From: Lysobacter capsici | GTDB lineage: Bacteria; Pseudomonadota; Gammaproteobacteria; Xanthomonadales; Xanthomonadaceae | Length of the DNA: 64,000 nucleotides | Direction of reading: 5' to 3' | NCBI RefSeq assembly: GCF_018732085.1 | Contig: NZ_CP076103.1 | Span: forward strand, 5,456,001 to 5,520,000 | Shown: piece after piece, positions 17,396 through 25,889 of the stretch | Numbering within the stretch: position 1 is the stretch's first letter | How the letters are laid out: every line of letters starts with the position of its first letter | Made by a program: the position numbers and the translations under genes | Notes under the pieces: model-generated | What the model saw: the letters and a program-made list of their open reading frames with translations, nothing else | What the model was told of the DNA's origin: nothing | The model's database searches: none

Positions 17396-17846
17396 AGCGC
17401 TTTGACGTTTCTGGGCCGATGCTCGGCTCTCACGCTGGTGAACAGGACCGAAAGTTCACGGCCATCTAGCATCCGCTACCGAGCGAGAACGGACGCCTAC
17501 GAAAACGCCGGCGCATCCATGCCCGTCATCGGCGCGCTCCCATAGAGAGATCATGGGGCTCTAGGCTGAAGTCAGGTTTCATTTCCAGCGCTGCGAGGCT
17601 TGCAACTCGCGTTAGCAACATCACACCCGGAGGGCAGCGCTCATGGATGTGCGCCGTGCGCCACCGGGACAGGATGTCCCGTGTGGCGCATGCCCGCGTA
17701 AGCGCCGCACGCGCGGGCACTCGATCCACAAAAAAACGTTTTTCTTTGGTTACCTTTTGACCGAAGGGAATCCAGACAGAATTTTTTCGCTTTAGACAAA
17801 AGAAAGTAACTCGGCCGCTTGCGGACGAAAGCCGTTGATCTTGCCC
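17396..17846. repeat. Intergenic element with imperfect inverted repeat
   Basis: A 450-base gap without a gene. Its right half is T- and A-rich and contains a split stem, GTTAC-CTTTTG at 17749-17759 against CAAAAG-AAA-GTAAC at 17797-17810, next to a palindromic AAAAACGTTTTT near 17732-17743. Similar elements with CAAAAGAAAGTAAC are, from memory, scattered between genes in Xanthomonadaceae. It may be a dispersed non-coding repeat and could also end lanM transcription. Confidence 0.4.
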
Positions 17847-20711
17847 TCAGCCTAATAGGCTCGAGAGCTCCAAAGCTTCCGCACCTACGCGAGAAGAGCT
17901 CCGCCGACATTCAAGCAACAACGGCGAGGCGAGGTCGCAATCAGGATGCATCCGATTCAAGGCGTGAATCGCACCAGCCAGTCCGGTCATCAGGCCAGGC
18001 GTAAACGCCTGACGGGTGATCCCCCCGACGATACCGTGCTCCTCGATCGCCGAAACCACTTCGGCAGTCGCCTCATCAAAGTCGACAGCCGAACCCTCCG
18101 GATCGAGCGCCGACGCACGCACCAGCAGTTCCCACAGCGAGAAATCGCCGTGACAGAGCGTATGGGTGAACCCCCACTGCCCGCGCGACGCCGCCACCGC
18201 GCGACGCAGGTCGCGCAGATCGCGCGGATCGCCGCCGCGTGCATACAGATCGGCCGCGGCCAGACCGATGCCGACCCCACCGTTGCACCAGGTCGGGAAG
18301 TTCACCGTGTCCTTCATGCGCACATCGCGCCAGTTGCCGACCGCCGCGTCGAACAGCGAGTCCTGGAAGGCGAAGGCGCCATCGGCCAACGCGTTCCAGC
18401 GTTGCCGGTCGCTCTCGCTGCCGGCATCGGATTGCGCCAGACGCTCCAAGGCCCAGCCGATGCCGTAGCCGCCGTGGGCGAAACCGCCGATCGGATCGGC
18501 GATCCCCGCCGTCAGCCAGTAGGTGCCTTGTTCGTCGACCCGCACCTGCGATTCCAGATGCGACGCCGCGCGCGCGGCGAGCGACAGCCAACGCGGATCG
18601 CCGGTCGCCTCGGCGAGCCCCAGCAACGGCGCGATGGCGCCGCCGCTGCCATCGGTGATGTCGAGACTCGGATCGTCCTCGAAACCTTTTTGCTCCAGCG
18701 CCGCCGCGCACGCGCAAGCGTTGGCGAGCAATTGCGGCCGCCCCAGCAGATCGTGCAGCACCAGCCAAGCCCAGATGCGGCTGCCGTCGCCGGTGAAGCC
18801 GCCCACCGTCGCCGGCGCCTGCGCCGCGACGAAGGTCTGCAAGGCGAGCAAGGCGCCCTCGAGCGCTTCGTCGACGCCCGCGACCGGATCGGCGCGTCCG
18901 TGCGCGACTTCATGCCGATAACCGGCCAAGGTCACGGCCACGCCGCCGAGGCCGAAATACGCGTCGGCGCCCAACGGCTGCACATGCCAGCCCTGGCTGC
19001 CGAAGCTTTCCGGCGTGATCCAGGTGACCGAGCCGTCTTCGCCGCGCACGGCGAGCTGCAACAGACGCTGCATCGTTTCGGCGGCCAGCCGGCGCCTGCG
19101 CCCGTCGAGCTCGTCCCGATGCGGACGGCGAGCGTAGTGCGAGCGGCTGTCACGCTGGTTCGGCCCATCGACGCCGCTGTTGAGCTGGGTGACGACCAGC
19201 GAACTGCGGATCGTCATTTCTTCGAGTTCGATCCGCATCGCGCGCCAGTTGGCGAGCGTTGCGGCGATGCGCTCGGGCGACAGCCACAGCACGAAGATCG
19301 GAATGTCGCCGTAGCGCAGCGCGTGGATTTCGCCGGCGATGTCCTCCGGCGACGGCTGCGCGCCGCCACCGGCGCTGGAGAACAAGACGCGGGCGCGCTC
19401 GATCGCCTTGGCTTCTTCGTGCAGCGACGCCGGATGCCAGAGCATGCGGCCGATTTCCACGTAGACCTGGGTGGTGCGGCGCACGTCGCGCGCGCGGCAA
19501 CCTTCGAACGCGGCCAGCAACGGCGCGAGCCGACCGTCTGCGTCGAGTCGCCGCAGTCGCTGCGAGGCATCGAGAAAGGCCTCGGTGATTTCGTCCCAAT
19601 AGCGCGACACATCCGGATTCGGGCTGGGATGGTTCTGCGAGCGGTCCATGTCCGCTTCGACCAGTTCCACCCGCGCGGCGGTGGTGCCGTCGTCGGCGAT
19701 GACCGGGACTTGCAGTTGCGGCTGTTCGCCCGGCAACGAACCGGCCGCGGACAAGTCCGCGCGGCCGAAACCCACGCTGCGCGAACGGAACGGCACGATG
19801 CCGGTACGCAGCACCGAGTCTTGGATTAGCGTCTGGGCAAGATCGTAGGCTTGTCCGTAATTCGATGACGCGACCGGCCGAGCCGCCGCGAACAGGCTCT
19901 CGACATCGACCACGACCGGCACCGGACCGGCGGCCACCAGATTCTCCAGATGGATGTCGGTACCGCCGAGCAGACGCAGCATCGCCAGCCAATGGCCGAG
20001 GCCGCGATAGAAGCGACGCAGTTCGTCGTCGCCGTCGCAATAGCGATGGTCGATGAAGGCGGCCCAGCCGTAATCGCCGCGATCGAGCACCGCGGGCACG
20101 CGGATGCGCTGTTCTTCTTCGAACAACTGGGCGAGAAACGAATCGAACACCGCATCGATGCGCAGCGAGCGCGGCTTGTACATCACCTGCCCGGCTTCGA
20201 AGGTGAGCCGGGCCACGGTCTGTCCGCCTTCGTGCAGGTCGCCCTGGCCGAGGCTGAGCTTGATCAGGCGACCGGGCGCTTTGCCGAGGAACTCGGCCAG
20301 CGCCGCGCGATCGGCGATCAGGCGCGCCACCAGGGTTTCGATCGCCGCGCATTGCTGGTCGAGCGCACGCTGCAAGCGCTCGCGCAGCGGCGGATAGCGA
20401 TGCCGCAACTGCTCGGCGAATTCCGGGCTGAGCGCCTTGGCGACGAACTGGGCGAAGCGGCCGGGTTCGTCTTCGGCGGTGAGTTCGCCGCCGAGCTTCG
20501 CCGCGTGCAGTTCGAGCAGCAGCACGCGGTTGAGCTTGAGCCGCGCGTTTTCGTACAAGGCCTGCGCGAGCGCCGCGCGGATCAGTTCCGATTCGGCGGC
20601 ATCGAGGCCGGCGGGCAAGGCCGCAAGGCGGGTGTCGAACGTGTCGCGCGCGGCGGCGGTGAAATGATCGATGATCGGACCGAAGCCCTCGTGGATACGG
20701 CTTTCGGTCAT
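17847..20711 (-). CDS. lanM: Class II lanthipeptide synthetase LanM
   Basis: Bifunctional enzyme of 954 residues that dehydrates Ser/Thr in a precursor peptide and then forms lanthionine rings. The N-terminal two thirds is the kinase-like dehydratase domain: RLTFEAGQVMYKPRSLRID near 175-193 and GGTDIHLENL with DVESLF near 250-275 carry the phosphate-transfer and elimination residues. The C-terminal LanC domain (about 600-954) keeps the zinc ligands Cys809 (WCNGG), Cys853 and His854 (CHGD), plus the GFAHGGYGIGWA motif. It lies 116 bases downstream of the precursor gene in the same direction. The ATG at 20711 is chosen because the 19 preceding in-frame residues are of non-coding character. No transporter or protease gene adjoins it. 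Confidence 0.93.
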   Translation of the reverse strand: MTESRIHEGFGPIIDHFTAAARDTFDTRLAALPAGLDAAESELIRAALAQALYENARLKLNRVLLLELHAAKLGGELTAEDEPGRFAQFVAKALSPEFAEQLRHRYPPLRERLQRALDQQCAAIETLVARLIADRAALAEFLGKAPGRLIKLSLGQGDLHEGGQTVARLTFEAGQVMYKPRSLRIDAVFDSFLAQLFEEEQRIRVPAVLDRGDYGWAAFIDHRYCDGDDELRRFYRGLGHWLAMLRLLGGTDIHLENLVAAGPVPVVVDVESLFAAARPVASSNYGQAYDLAQTLIQDSVLRTGIVPFRSRSVGFGRADLSAAGSLPGEQPQLQVPVIADDGTTAARVELVEADMDRSQNHPSPNPDVSRYWDEITEAFLDASQRLRRLDADGRLAPLLAAFEGCRARDVRRTTQVYVEIGRMLWHPASLHEEAKAIERARVLFSSAGGGAQPSPEDIAGEIHALRYGDIPIFVLWLSPERIAATLANWRAMRIELEEMTIRSSLVVTQLNSGVDGPNQRDSRSHYARRPHRDELDGRRRRLAAETMQRLLQLAVRGEDGSVTWITPESFGSQGWHVQPLGADAYFGLGGVAVTLAGYRHEVAHGRADPVAGVDEALEGALLALQTFVAAQAPATVGGFTGDGSRIWAWLVLHDLLGRPQLLANACACAAALEQKGFEDDPSLDITDGSGGAIAPLLGLAEATGDPRWLSLAARAASHLESQVRVDEQGTYWLTAGIADPIGGFAHGGYGIGWALERLAQSDAGSESDRQRWNALADGAFAFQDSLFDAAVGNWRDVRMKDTVNFPTWCNGGVGIGLAAADLYARGGDPRDLRDLRRAVAASRGQWGFTHTLCHGDFSLWELLVRASALDPEGSAVDFDEATAEVVSAIEEHGIVGGITRQAFTPGLMTGLAGAIHALNRMHPDCDLASPLLLECRRSSSRVGAEALELSSLLG

Positions 20712-20827
20712 TGCGCCACCGGGCTGAGATTTGGGAGAGCGGGCCGTCGGCCCATGAGCAGTACGCAATCAGTGCCGAGACGACGCGCAACCCGGCTGGG
20801 CTGCGCGCCGACGACCTCGGGAACGGC

Positions 20828-21013
20828 TTACATGCAGCAGTAGCAGCGACCGCTCGGGCAGGTCGAGATCGAAGTGGAGTGGGTCAACGGGGTCTTCATC
20901 GCCTCGTCCATCGCGATCTCGCCTTCGATGTAGAGCGGTCCCGCCGGATTCTTGTAACCGCCGACGTTGTTGGCGCCGGTGAGCCAGGCGGAGACGATAT
21001 CGTTGCTTTGCAT
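20828..21013 (-). CDS. lanA: Lanthipeptide precursor with mersacidin-type leader
   Basis: Peptide of 61 residues. The leader shows the mersacidin/lichenicidin pattern of DIV-x-x-W near the N-terminus followed by NPAGPL at 22-27. The likely core is about residues 41-61: eight Ser/Thr residues ahead of or among four Cys (52, 57, 59, 60), ending CYCCM. The usual GG or GA cleavage pair before the core is absent; the nearest acidic stretch is EIAMDEAM. AAGGAGGA precedes the ATG at optimal distance, one of the best ribosome sites in the window. LanM is the next gene, so the pair forms a minimal class II lanthipeptide system. Confidence 0.85.
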   Translation of the reverse strand: MQSNDIVSAWLTGANNVGGYKNPAGPLYIEGEIAMDEAMKTPLTHSTSISTCPSGRCYCCM

Positions 21014-21166
21014 TGCAGATCCTCCTTGAGTACTGAATGTCGTCCAGCAGACGGCGGCTGCGTGTGGCGAAACTCCGTCGCACCGGACATCGATTTCGAG
21101 CCTTGCGGCCTCTCATCGCGAACCGAATTGACTCGGTGACGTACATCAAGAGATACCGCCTCGGCA

Positions 21167-21195
21167 CTCTAAACAGCCATGTCGATAACTGTCAA
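21167..21195 (-). promoter_or_regulatory. Sigma-70-like promoter of the lanthipeptide genes
   Basis: On the minus strand a perfect -35 TTGACA (21195-21190) is followed after 16-17 bases by TTTAGA/TTAGAG as -10. It lies about 150 bases before the lanA start, giving a long 5' leader. The surrounding 80 bases are AT-richer than the flanks. Confidence 0.5.
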
Positions 21196-21377
21196 ATGAG
21201 TGCTGCGAACGACTTTTGGTCACGCTGTATTCGCTTCGAGCGATCGATCGGCGGCGGCCCCACGGCTTCGATGAAGGCATCGAAAAACACTTCGTCGGCG
21301 ATACCCGCATCGCCCGCAAGCGCCGCACAAAGCCGCCGATAGTGACCCAAAGTTTGCCGGCTCAGGCCGAACCGCCG
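21192..21377 (-). other. Open frame without start codon, possible gene remnant
   Basis: Directly after the exporter gene a frame of about 60 codons without a good start encodes a protein-like stretch (LGHYRRLCAALAGDAGIADE, then FFDAFIEAVGPPPIDR) and stops inside the lanA promoter. No family is recognised. It may be the tail of a lost gene of the cluster or chance. Confidence 0.2.
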
Positions 21378-22747
21378 TCACGGATACAACGCCACGACAA
21401 AGCCGCCGAAAACAACAGCCCGACCATGCAAACAAGGCATACGGTCCGCAGGCCGACATCGATGCGTCCGGCATCGGCAAGCAACAGGCCGCACAAGGCC
21501 ACGCCCAGGGCCGCGCCGGTCTGGCGCACCGCATTGAGCACCGCCGCGGCCGTCCCCGACCAGGACCGCTCCACACTGGCCAGGATCATCGTCGTGGTGG
21601 CGGGCATGGCCAGCCCCATGCCGGCGGGAATCGCCAGGAACGCGGGCAATATCCAGACGTAGCTTTCGCCGTGTCCGAGCCGGCCCAGCCACGCGAAACC
21701 CGAGGCGCACAGCACCAGGCCCGCCACGATCGCGACGCGAACGCCATGGCGCGCCAGCCATCGGCCGCTGAGCAGATTGGCGGCGATGAAGGCCACGGTC
21801 AGCGGCACATAGGCCAGGCCGGCCTGCAGCGGCGTGTAGCCGGCAACCTGTTGCAGGTACAGGCTCATGACGAAGATCAGGCCGTAGTAGGCCAGGCTGA
21901 TCGCGATCGCGGACAGCAACGCGATACTGAAGTTGGGCAATCGGAACAGCGTCAGCGGCAGCATCGGCTGGGCGGCCCGCGACTGCACGCCAGCGAAAGC
22001 GACCGCGCACACCACCGCCAGGCCGAATCCGCCGAGCACCAGGCCATGAGCGAATCCCAGCCGGGGCATCTCGATGATCGCGCCGATCAACCCACCCAGG
22101 CCCGCGATCGTCAGCGCCTGCCCGGCAACATCAAGGCGCCTGTCCGCGTTGCGCGGCGTTTCCGCGATGCGCCACGCCAGCACGATACCGAGCGCGCACA
22201 ACGGCAGGTTGACGAAGAAAACGCTGCGCCATCCGAGCGTCTGCAGCAGCACGCCGCCCAGCAGCAAACCCATCGCCGCCGCCGCGGCGCCCGAAGCGGT
22301 CCACAACGCCATCGCGCGCGCGCGCCGTTTCGGATCGTGCGCGAACGCATGATTGAGCAAGGCCAACGAGGACGGCACCATCAACGCGGCGAACAGCCCT
22401 TGAACCGCGCGCGCCGCCACCAGCTGGGTCAGGTTCTGGGCGAGGCCGCAGGCCGCCGAGGCCAACAGGAATCCGCTCAGTCCGATCAGGAAACTGCGTT
22501 TTGCGCCGAACCGATCGCTCACCGCGCCGGCCGACAGCAGCAGCGAGGCGAACAGCAGGGTGTAGGCGTCCACCACCCATTGCAGCCCGGGGATATCGGT
22601 GGCCAGCTCGTTCGCCAGCGTCGGCAGCGCCAGGTTGACGATGGTGATGTCGAGCTGGACCACCATGAACCCGAAGCAGGCCGCCAGCAGCGTGACGCGC
22701 AGGAGGCGGTCGGAGGATCGAGGCGGCGCTGGCGATGGGTCTGGCAT
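21362..22747 (-). CDS. DHA2-type MFS drug exporter
   Basis: Inner-membrane proton antiporter of 461 residues with about 14 helices. It has the EmrB/QacA signatures QLDITIVNLALPTLANEL near the first helix, SDRFGAKRSFLIG in loop 2-3 and, near helix 5, the motif GPLLGG-like stretch LLLGGVLLQTLGWRSVFFVN. It precedes the lanthipeptide genes in the same orientation, 349 bases upstream of lanA, but lanA has its own promoter. MFS proteins of this family export small drugs and are not known to cleave leaders, so a role in lanthipeptide export or immunity is only a possibility. Confidence 0.85.
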   Translation of the reverse strand: MPDPSPAPPRSSDRLLRVTLLAACFGFMVVQLDITIVNLALPTLANELATDIPGLQWVVDAYTLLFASLLLSAGAVSDRFGAKRSFLIGLSGFLLASAACGLAQNLTQLVAARAVQGLFAALMVPSSLALLNHAFAHDPKRRARAMALWTASGAAAAAMGLLLGGVLLQTLGWRSVFFVNLPLCALGIVLAWRIAETPRNADRRLDVAGQALTIAGLGGLIGAIIEMPRLGFAHGLVLGGFGLAVVCAVAFAGVQSRAAQPMLPLTLFRLPNFSIALLSAIAISLAYYGLIFVMSLYLQQVAGYTPLQAGLAYVPLTVAFIAANLLSGRWLARHGVRVAIVAGLVLCASGFAWLGRLGHGESYVWILPAFLAIPAGMGLAMPATTTMILASVERSWSGTAAAVLNAVRQTGAALGVALCGLLLADAGRIDVGLRTVCLVCMVGLLFSAALSWRCIRDGGSA

Positions 22748-22822
22748 CTGGTTTTTATCGGCAGGTTGGCAAGGGATTGGTTGTTGAAGCTTCGATCGCA
22801 CGGCTCATGTTTGCGCCAACGG

Positions 22823-23350
22823 CTACGAAACATCGTGCGCGCGCATCGGCGAACGCCACACCACATCCACGTGCCCGCGGATCGGCACCTTGCCGCTTGC
22901 ATCGACCACCTGCATCGCGACGCGCAACTGGCCGTCGCACGCACCCGATACGGCGCCGACCTGCGCCGGATCAAGGGACGCATGCGCCTGGATGTCGCCG
23001 CACAGCGGTTTGCGGAAATCCGCCTGCACCCGCCTGACCACCAACTTCGCGCTGCAGGCCAGATGCTGCGCGACCACCAGCGCGGCGGCGTATTCGCCGG
23101 CCAGGCTGGCCGCCATCGAATGAATGCCACCGGCGCGATTGCGCAAACCACGACGATTGCCGGCCGCAATCGACACCTTGCCCGCTTCGATATGGACGAT
23201 GCGAAAGCCATGCGTGCGGAAATAGCGGCTTTGCCTACCCAGCGCGGCCGATACGATCCGGTAGCGCCAGCTGGGCGGAAGAAACGCCAGGCGATCCAGC
23301 GAACCGGACAGATCGCTCATGATCCGCTCGTGCCAGATCAGGCTAGGCAT
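22823..23350 (-). CDS. DUF4442-like hotdog-fold protein (thioesterase-like)
   Basis: Protein of up to 175 residues. The arrangement of a basic N-terminal helix, NRAGGIHSMAASLAGEYAAAL (as in PaaI-like hotdog proteins, where N and the following helix line an acyl-CoA pocket) and strands such as RVQADFRKPLCGDI suggests the DUF4442/YiiD-C hotdog family. It might hydrolyse an acyl thioester. The first ATG overlaps the last eight bases of the upstream kinase gene, which points to coupled translation; an ATG at 23320 is an alternative. Confidence 0.65.
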   Translation of the reverse strand: MPSLIWHERIMSDLSGSLDRLAFLPPSWRYRIVSAALGRQSRYFRTHGFRIVHIEAGKVSIAAGNRRGLRNRAGGIHSMAASLAGEYAAALVVAQHLACSAKLVVRRVQADFRKPLCGDIQAHASLDPAQVGAVSGACDGQLRVAMQVVDASGKVPIRGHVDVVWRSPMRAHDVS

Positions 23351-24431
23351 GTCGCATCAATCCGCGGCATTTCCAGTTGAGGTAATGCATCAGCACCCAG
23401 ATACCACTGAAGAACGCTTTCTCCTCGCCGCCTTGCACCACGTGGCGGACGTACAGTTCCTGCAAGGTCAGCAGGTAGCGGAACAATCCGAAGATCCGGT
23501 AGAACGCCCAGTCCCGGGTATCGCGCGCGGACGCGCTCAGGTAGCGATCCAGAAGCTCATCGCGACTGAGCATGCCGGGCAGGTGCGACGGCTGCCATTG
23601 ATAGCGCCGCACGACGAAGTTGTCGCCCGGATCGATCCAGTACGACAGCAGGATGCCCAGGTCCATCAGCGGATCGCCCACGCCGGCGAACTCCCAGTCC
23701 AGTACGGCGCGTATCCGCGCCGGCTGCGCCGCATCGAAGACGATGTTGTCGAGCCGCCAATCGTTGTGCAGCAAGGCGGCGTGCCGTTGCTCGGGCACGC
23801 GATCGATCAACCATTGGCCGATCGGCCGCAGATCGCAGATGGTCCACGCCTTGAGCCGGGCGTGGCGACTCAACCAGTGAAGCAGCCGCTTGCGCAGATG
23901 GCTCGCGCTGGAGGGCGCGAGCACCAGTTCCTTCGATGCCAGCGAACGCGGGTCGATCCGATGCAGTGCGAGCATCTTGTCCAGCAGGTTGATGCAGACC
24001 TGACGCGCATCATTGGCCGACAAGGCGACGCCCGCGAACGATCGCCGGCGAGGCACGAGGCCAGGAACGTAGCGCATGACATAGAACGGCGTTCCGACGA
24101 TGCCTTGATCCACGCACAGGCGGACCATGTCGGCGACCGGATAATGCGGCCGCAGCGCGGCCTGCAAGGCGAACTCCCGCCGCATCCGCTGCAGTCCGCC
24201 CTGCCCCGGCAACGGCCGGCGCAGCACCAGATCGTGGCTGTCGTAACGCAGGCGATAGGTCAGGTGCGACATGCCGCCGTCGCAGCGGCGGATGTCGGGC
24301 CGGCCGCCGACATCGACGCCTTGCGAACGCAGCCAGTCCGTAACGGCCACGGCCGCCGCCGACGATTCCGACAACAAGGGATCGTCGGACCGCTGCACCG
24401 GCATGTCGGTGCATGTTCGCGGTTCCGCCAT
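23343..24431 (-). CDS. Aminoglycoside phosphotransferase-like kinase (ACAD10-type)
   Basis: APH-fold small-molecule kinase of about 362 residues. The catalytic loop LLHNDWRLDNIVFD contains the expected His, Asp and Asn (usual form HGDxxxxN), and AVLDWEFAGVGDPLMDLG supplies the metal-binding Asp. The ATP-site Lys lies in the first 80 residues. The family includes the bacterial relatives of human ACAD10/11, which phosphorylate 4-hydroxy acyl-CoAs. Pairing with a thioesterase-like gene by overlap is consistent with acyl-CoA metabolism (inference). The start is uncertain: the frame is open to 24722, and ATG codons at 24659 and 24404 are also possible. Confidence 0.75.
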   Translation of the reverse strand: MAEPRTCTDMPVQRSDDPLLSESSAAAVAVTDWLRSQGVDVGGRPDIRRCDGGMSHLTYRLRYDSHDLVLRRPLPGQGGLQRMRREFALQAALRPHYPVADMVRLCVDQGIVGTPFYVMRYVPGLVPRRRSFAGVALSANDARQVCINLLDKMLALHRIDPRSLASKELVLAPSSASHLRKRLLHWLSRHARLKAWTICDLRPIGQWLIDRVPEQRHAALLHNDWRLDNIVFDAAQPARIRAVLDWEFAGVGDPLMDLGILLSYWIDPGDNFVVRRYQWQPSHLPGMLSRDELLDRYLSASARDTRDWAFYRIFGLFRYLLTLQELYVRHVVQGGEEKAFFSGIWVLMHYLNWKCRGLMRHA

Positions 24432-25208
24432 CGTTCGGCGACGGATCGAAATTCCGGCGGTGCTGATCTGCCGTCGAATCCCATGGTCCGAATCGGCAAA
24501 CGGGTGCCGCGCGCGCGCCTGCGAATCGATCGATGCCACCTGAGCAAAACGCTGACGTGCGTTCGATAGTCCACCGGCATCGGACGACGCCGCAATCCTC
24601 GACGATGCGTCATACGCGGATGCTCCGTCCGTCTCGCCATCGTCCTGGTCGTTCGCCATGGCGCGCCCCTGTGCGACCTCCTCCGCCGTCGAGTGCTCCG
24701 CGCAGAATTCGCCGCCGAGCACGGTCCTTTCGATCCAGGCGCCGCTGCAACATCGGCCACCGTCGCGCGAACCGATAGCACGCGGCCGAGCCCATTACTG
24801 GTACTCGCGGCCGCTTTCCTCGCAGCAAGCAGGTTCCCGGCGGTACGCGATCGTCCAGATCGGCCGGCGGTCTCAGTTGCAATGCGTGATCGGCTCTACA
24901 AGTCGGGCCGCTATCGAGCGGATGCCGTCCGGTTCCCATGCCGCCGCGCTGCAACCTGCAAGCTGCGAGATCGCTCCGGCAACCGCACGGCGCTCTATGC
25001 AAAAGTCCGCCGCCCGCTGCTCGCAACGCAGTTTCCACAGGCGCAAGACGCGCGGCACCGCGACCGTCTGACGTGCCGCTTCCGCCTGGAACCCGCCACT
25101 CCGCCGACCTCCACCCCAGGCACAGCCGGCAAAACCGCCAACTGTCTTGACCCTGTCACGGCACTGGCATGCAATCCACGCAACGGCTCACGCGCCGGGA
25201 GGCGAGCC
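24432..25208. other. Gene-poor stretch between divergent genes
   Basis: About 780 bases between the kinase and the START-domain gene. Long frames cross it on both strands, but none shows signal peptides, family motifs or a ribosome site, and all are typical of open frames in GC-rich DNA. The N-terminal part of the kinase could extend 230 bases into it. Nothing else is seen. Confidence 0.5.
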
Positions 25209-25883
25209 ATGACTTCGTTCCGTAACCGGGTCGCACACCAGGCACGATCCGCTTCGCGCGACATGCGGCGATACCTGGCGTGTCTCGCCCTGTTGCCGGC
25301 GGCATGGTCCATGGCTGCCAACGCCCAGGACCCGCAATGGCGAACCGTCAGCGATGAAGACGGCATCCGCCTGGAAACCCGGCGCATCGCCGGCGAACGC
25401 TTCGACGAACTGCGCATCACTACGTCGCTGAAAGCCTCGCCGGAGGCGGTCGCGGATTACCTGTTCGGAAAGTATCTCGACGAAAAGAACAAGAACATCC
25501 GCCGCACCTTCATCGAGCGCGGCCGCGAGCTGACCGTCTGGTCCGACGTCCTCAGCACGCCGGTCACCAGCGAGCGCTGTTACTCGATGCGCTTTGAGCG
25601 GCATGCGCTCGCCAACCAGGCGATACGGGTGAAGTTCACCTCCCTCGACTATGTCGGCAGGAAACCGACCGCCGACTGCATCGCGCTGCGCTCGCGCGGC
25701 GAGTGGGTCCTGACGCCGGCGGGCACCGGGACGCGATTGACGTATGCCTCGCTGACGGACATCGGCGGCAACGTACCGGCGATGCTCGTGCGTCGCTCGC
25801 TGTCGTCGGCGGCGATTTCCAGCGTGCGCAAGGTCGCGGCGGGCTCGTCCGGGCTGGCGCTGCCCCGGGGCCTAGGCGACTGA
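25209..25883 (+). CDS. Exported START-domain lipid-binding protein
   Basis: Protein of 224 residues. GGGAGG precedes the ATG by seven bases. An extended basic N-region leads into a signal sequence (YLACLALLPAAWSMAANA). The mature part has the START layout: DEDGIRLETRRIAGERFDELR, the helix ASPEAVADYLF, ERGRELTVWSDV, and the C-terminal long helix covering the pocket (MLVRRSLSSAAISSVRKVA). START domains bind sterols, phospholipids or other hydrophobic molecules. A periplasmic lipid carrier is the simplest reading; ligand unknown. Confidence 0.75.
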   Translation: MTSFRNRVAHQARSASRDMRRYLACLALLPAAWSMAANAQDPQWRTVSDEDGIRLETRRIAGERFDELRITTSLKASPEAVADYLFGKYLDEKNKNIRRTFIERGRELTVWSDVLSTPVTSERCYSMRFERHALANQAIRVKFTSLDYVGRKPTADCIALRSRGEWVLTPAGTGTRLTYASLTDIGGNVPAMLVRRSLSSAAISSVRKVAAGSSGLALPRGLGD

Positions 25884-25889
25884 GAGTCG

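Noticed and set aside
17946..19829. 627-codon open frame antisense to lanM
   Set aside because: It lies wholly inside lanM on the other strand, lacks domain motifs and a ribosome site, and is explained by the high GC content that leaves the antisense frame open.
21362..22747. MFS exporter as a LanT substitute in the feature call
   Set aside because: MFS proteins lack the leader peptidase and lanA has its own promoter; kept only as a hypothesis in the findings.
24610..25038. 142-codon frame on the minus strand in the gap before the START-domain gene
   Set aside because: No ribosome site, no motif and Arg/Gly-rich shadow composition.
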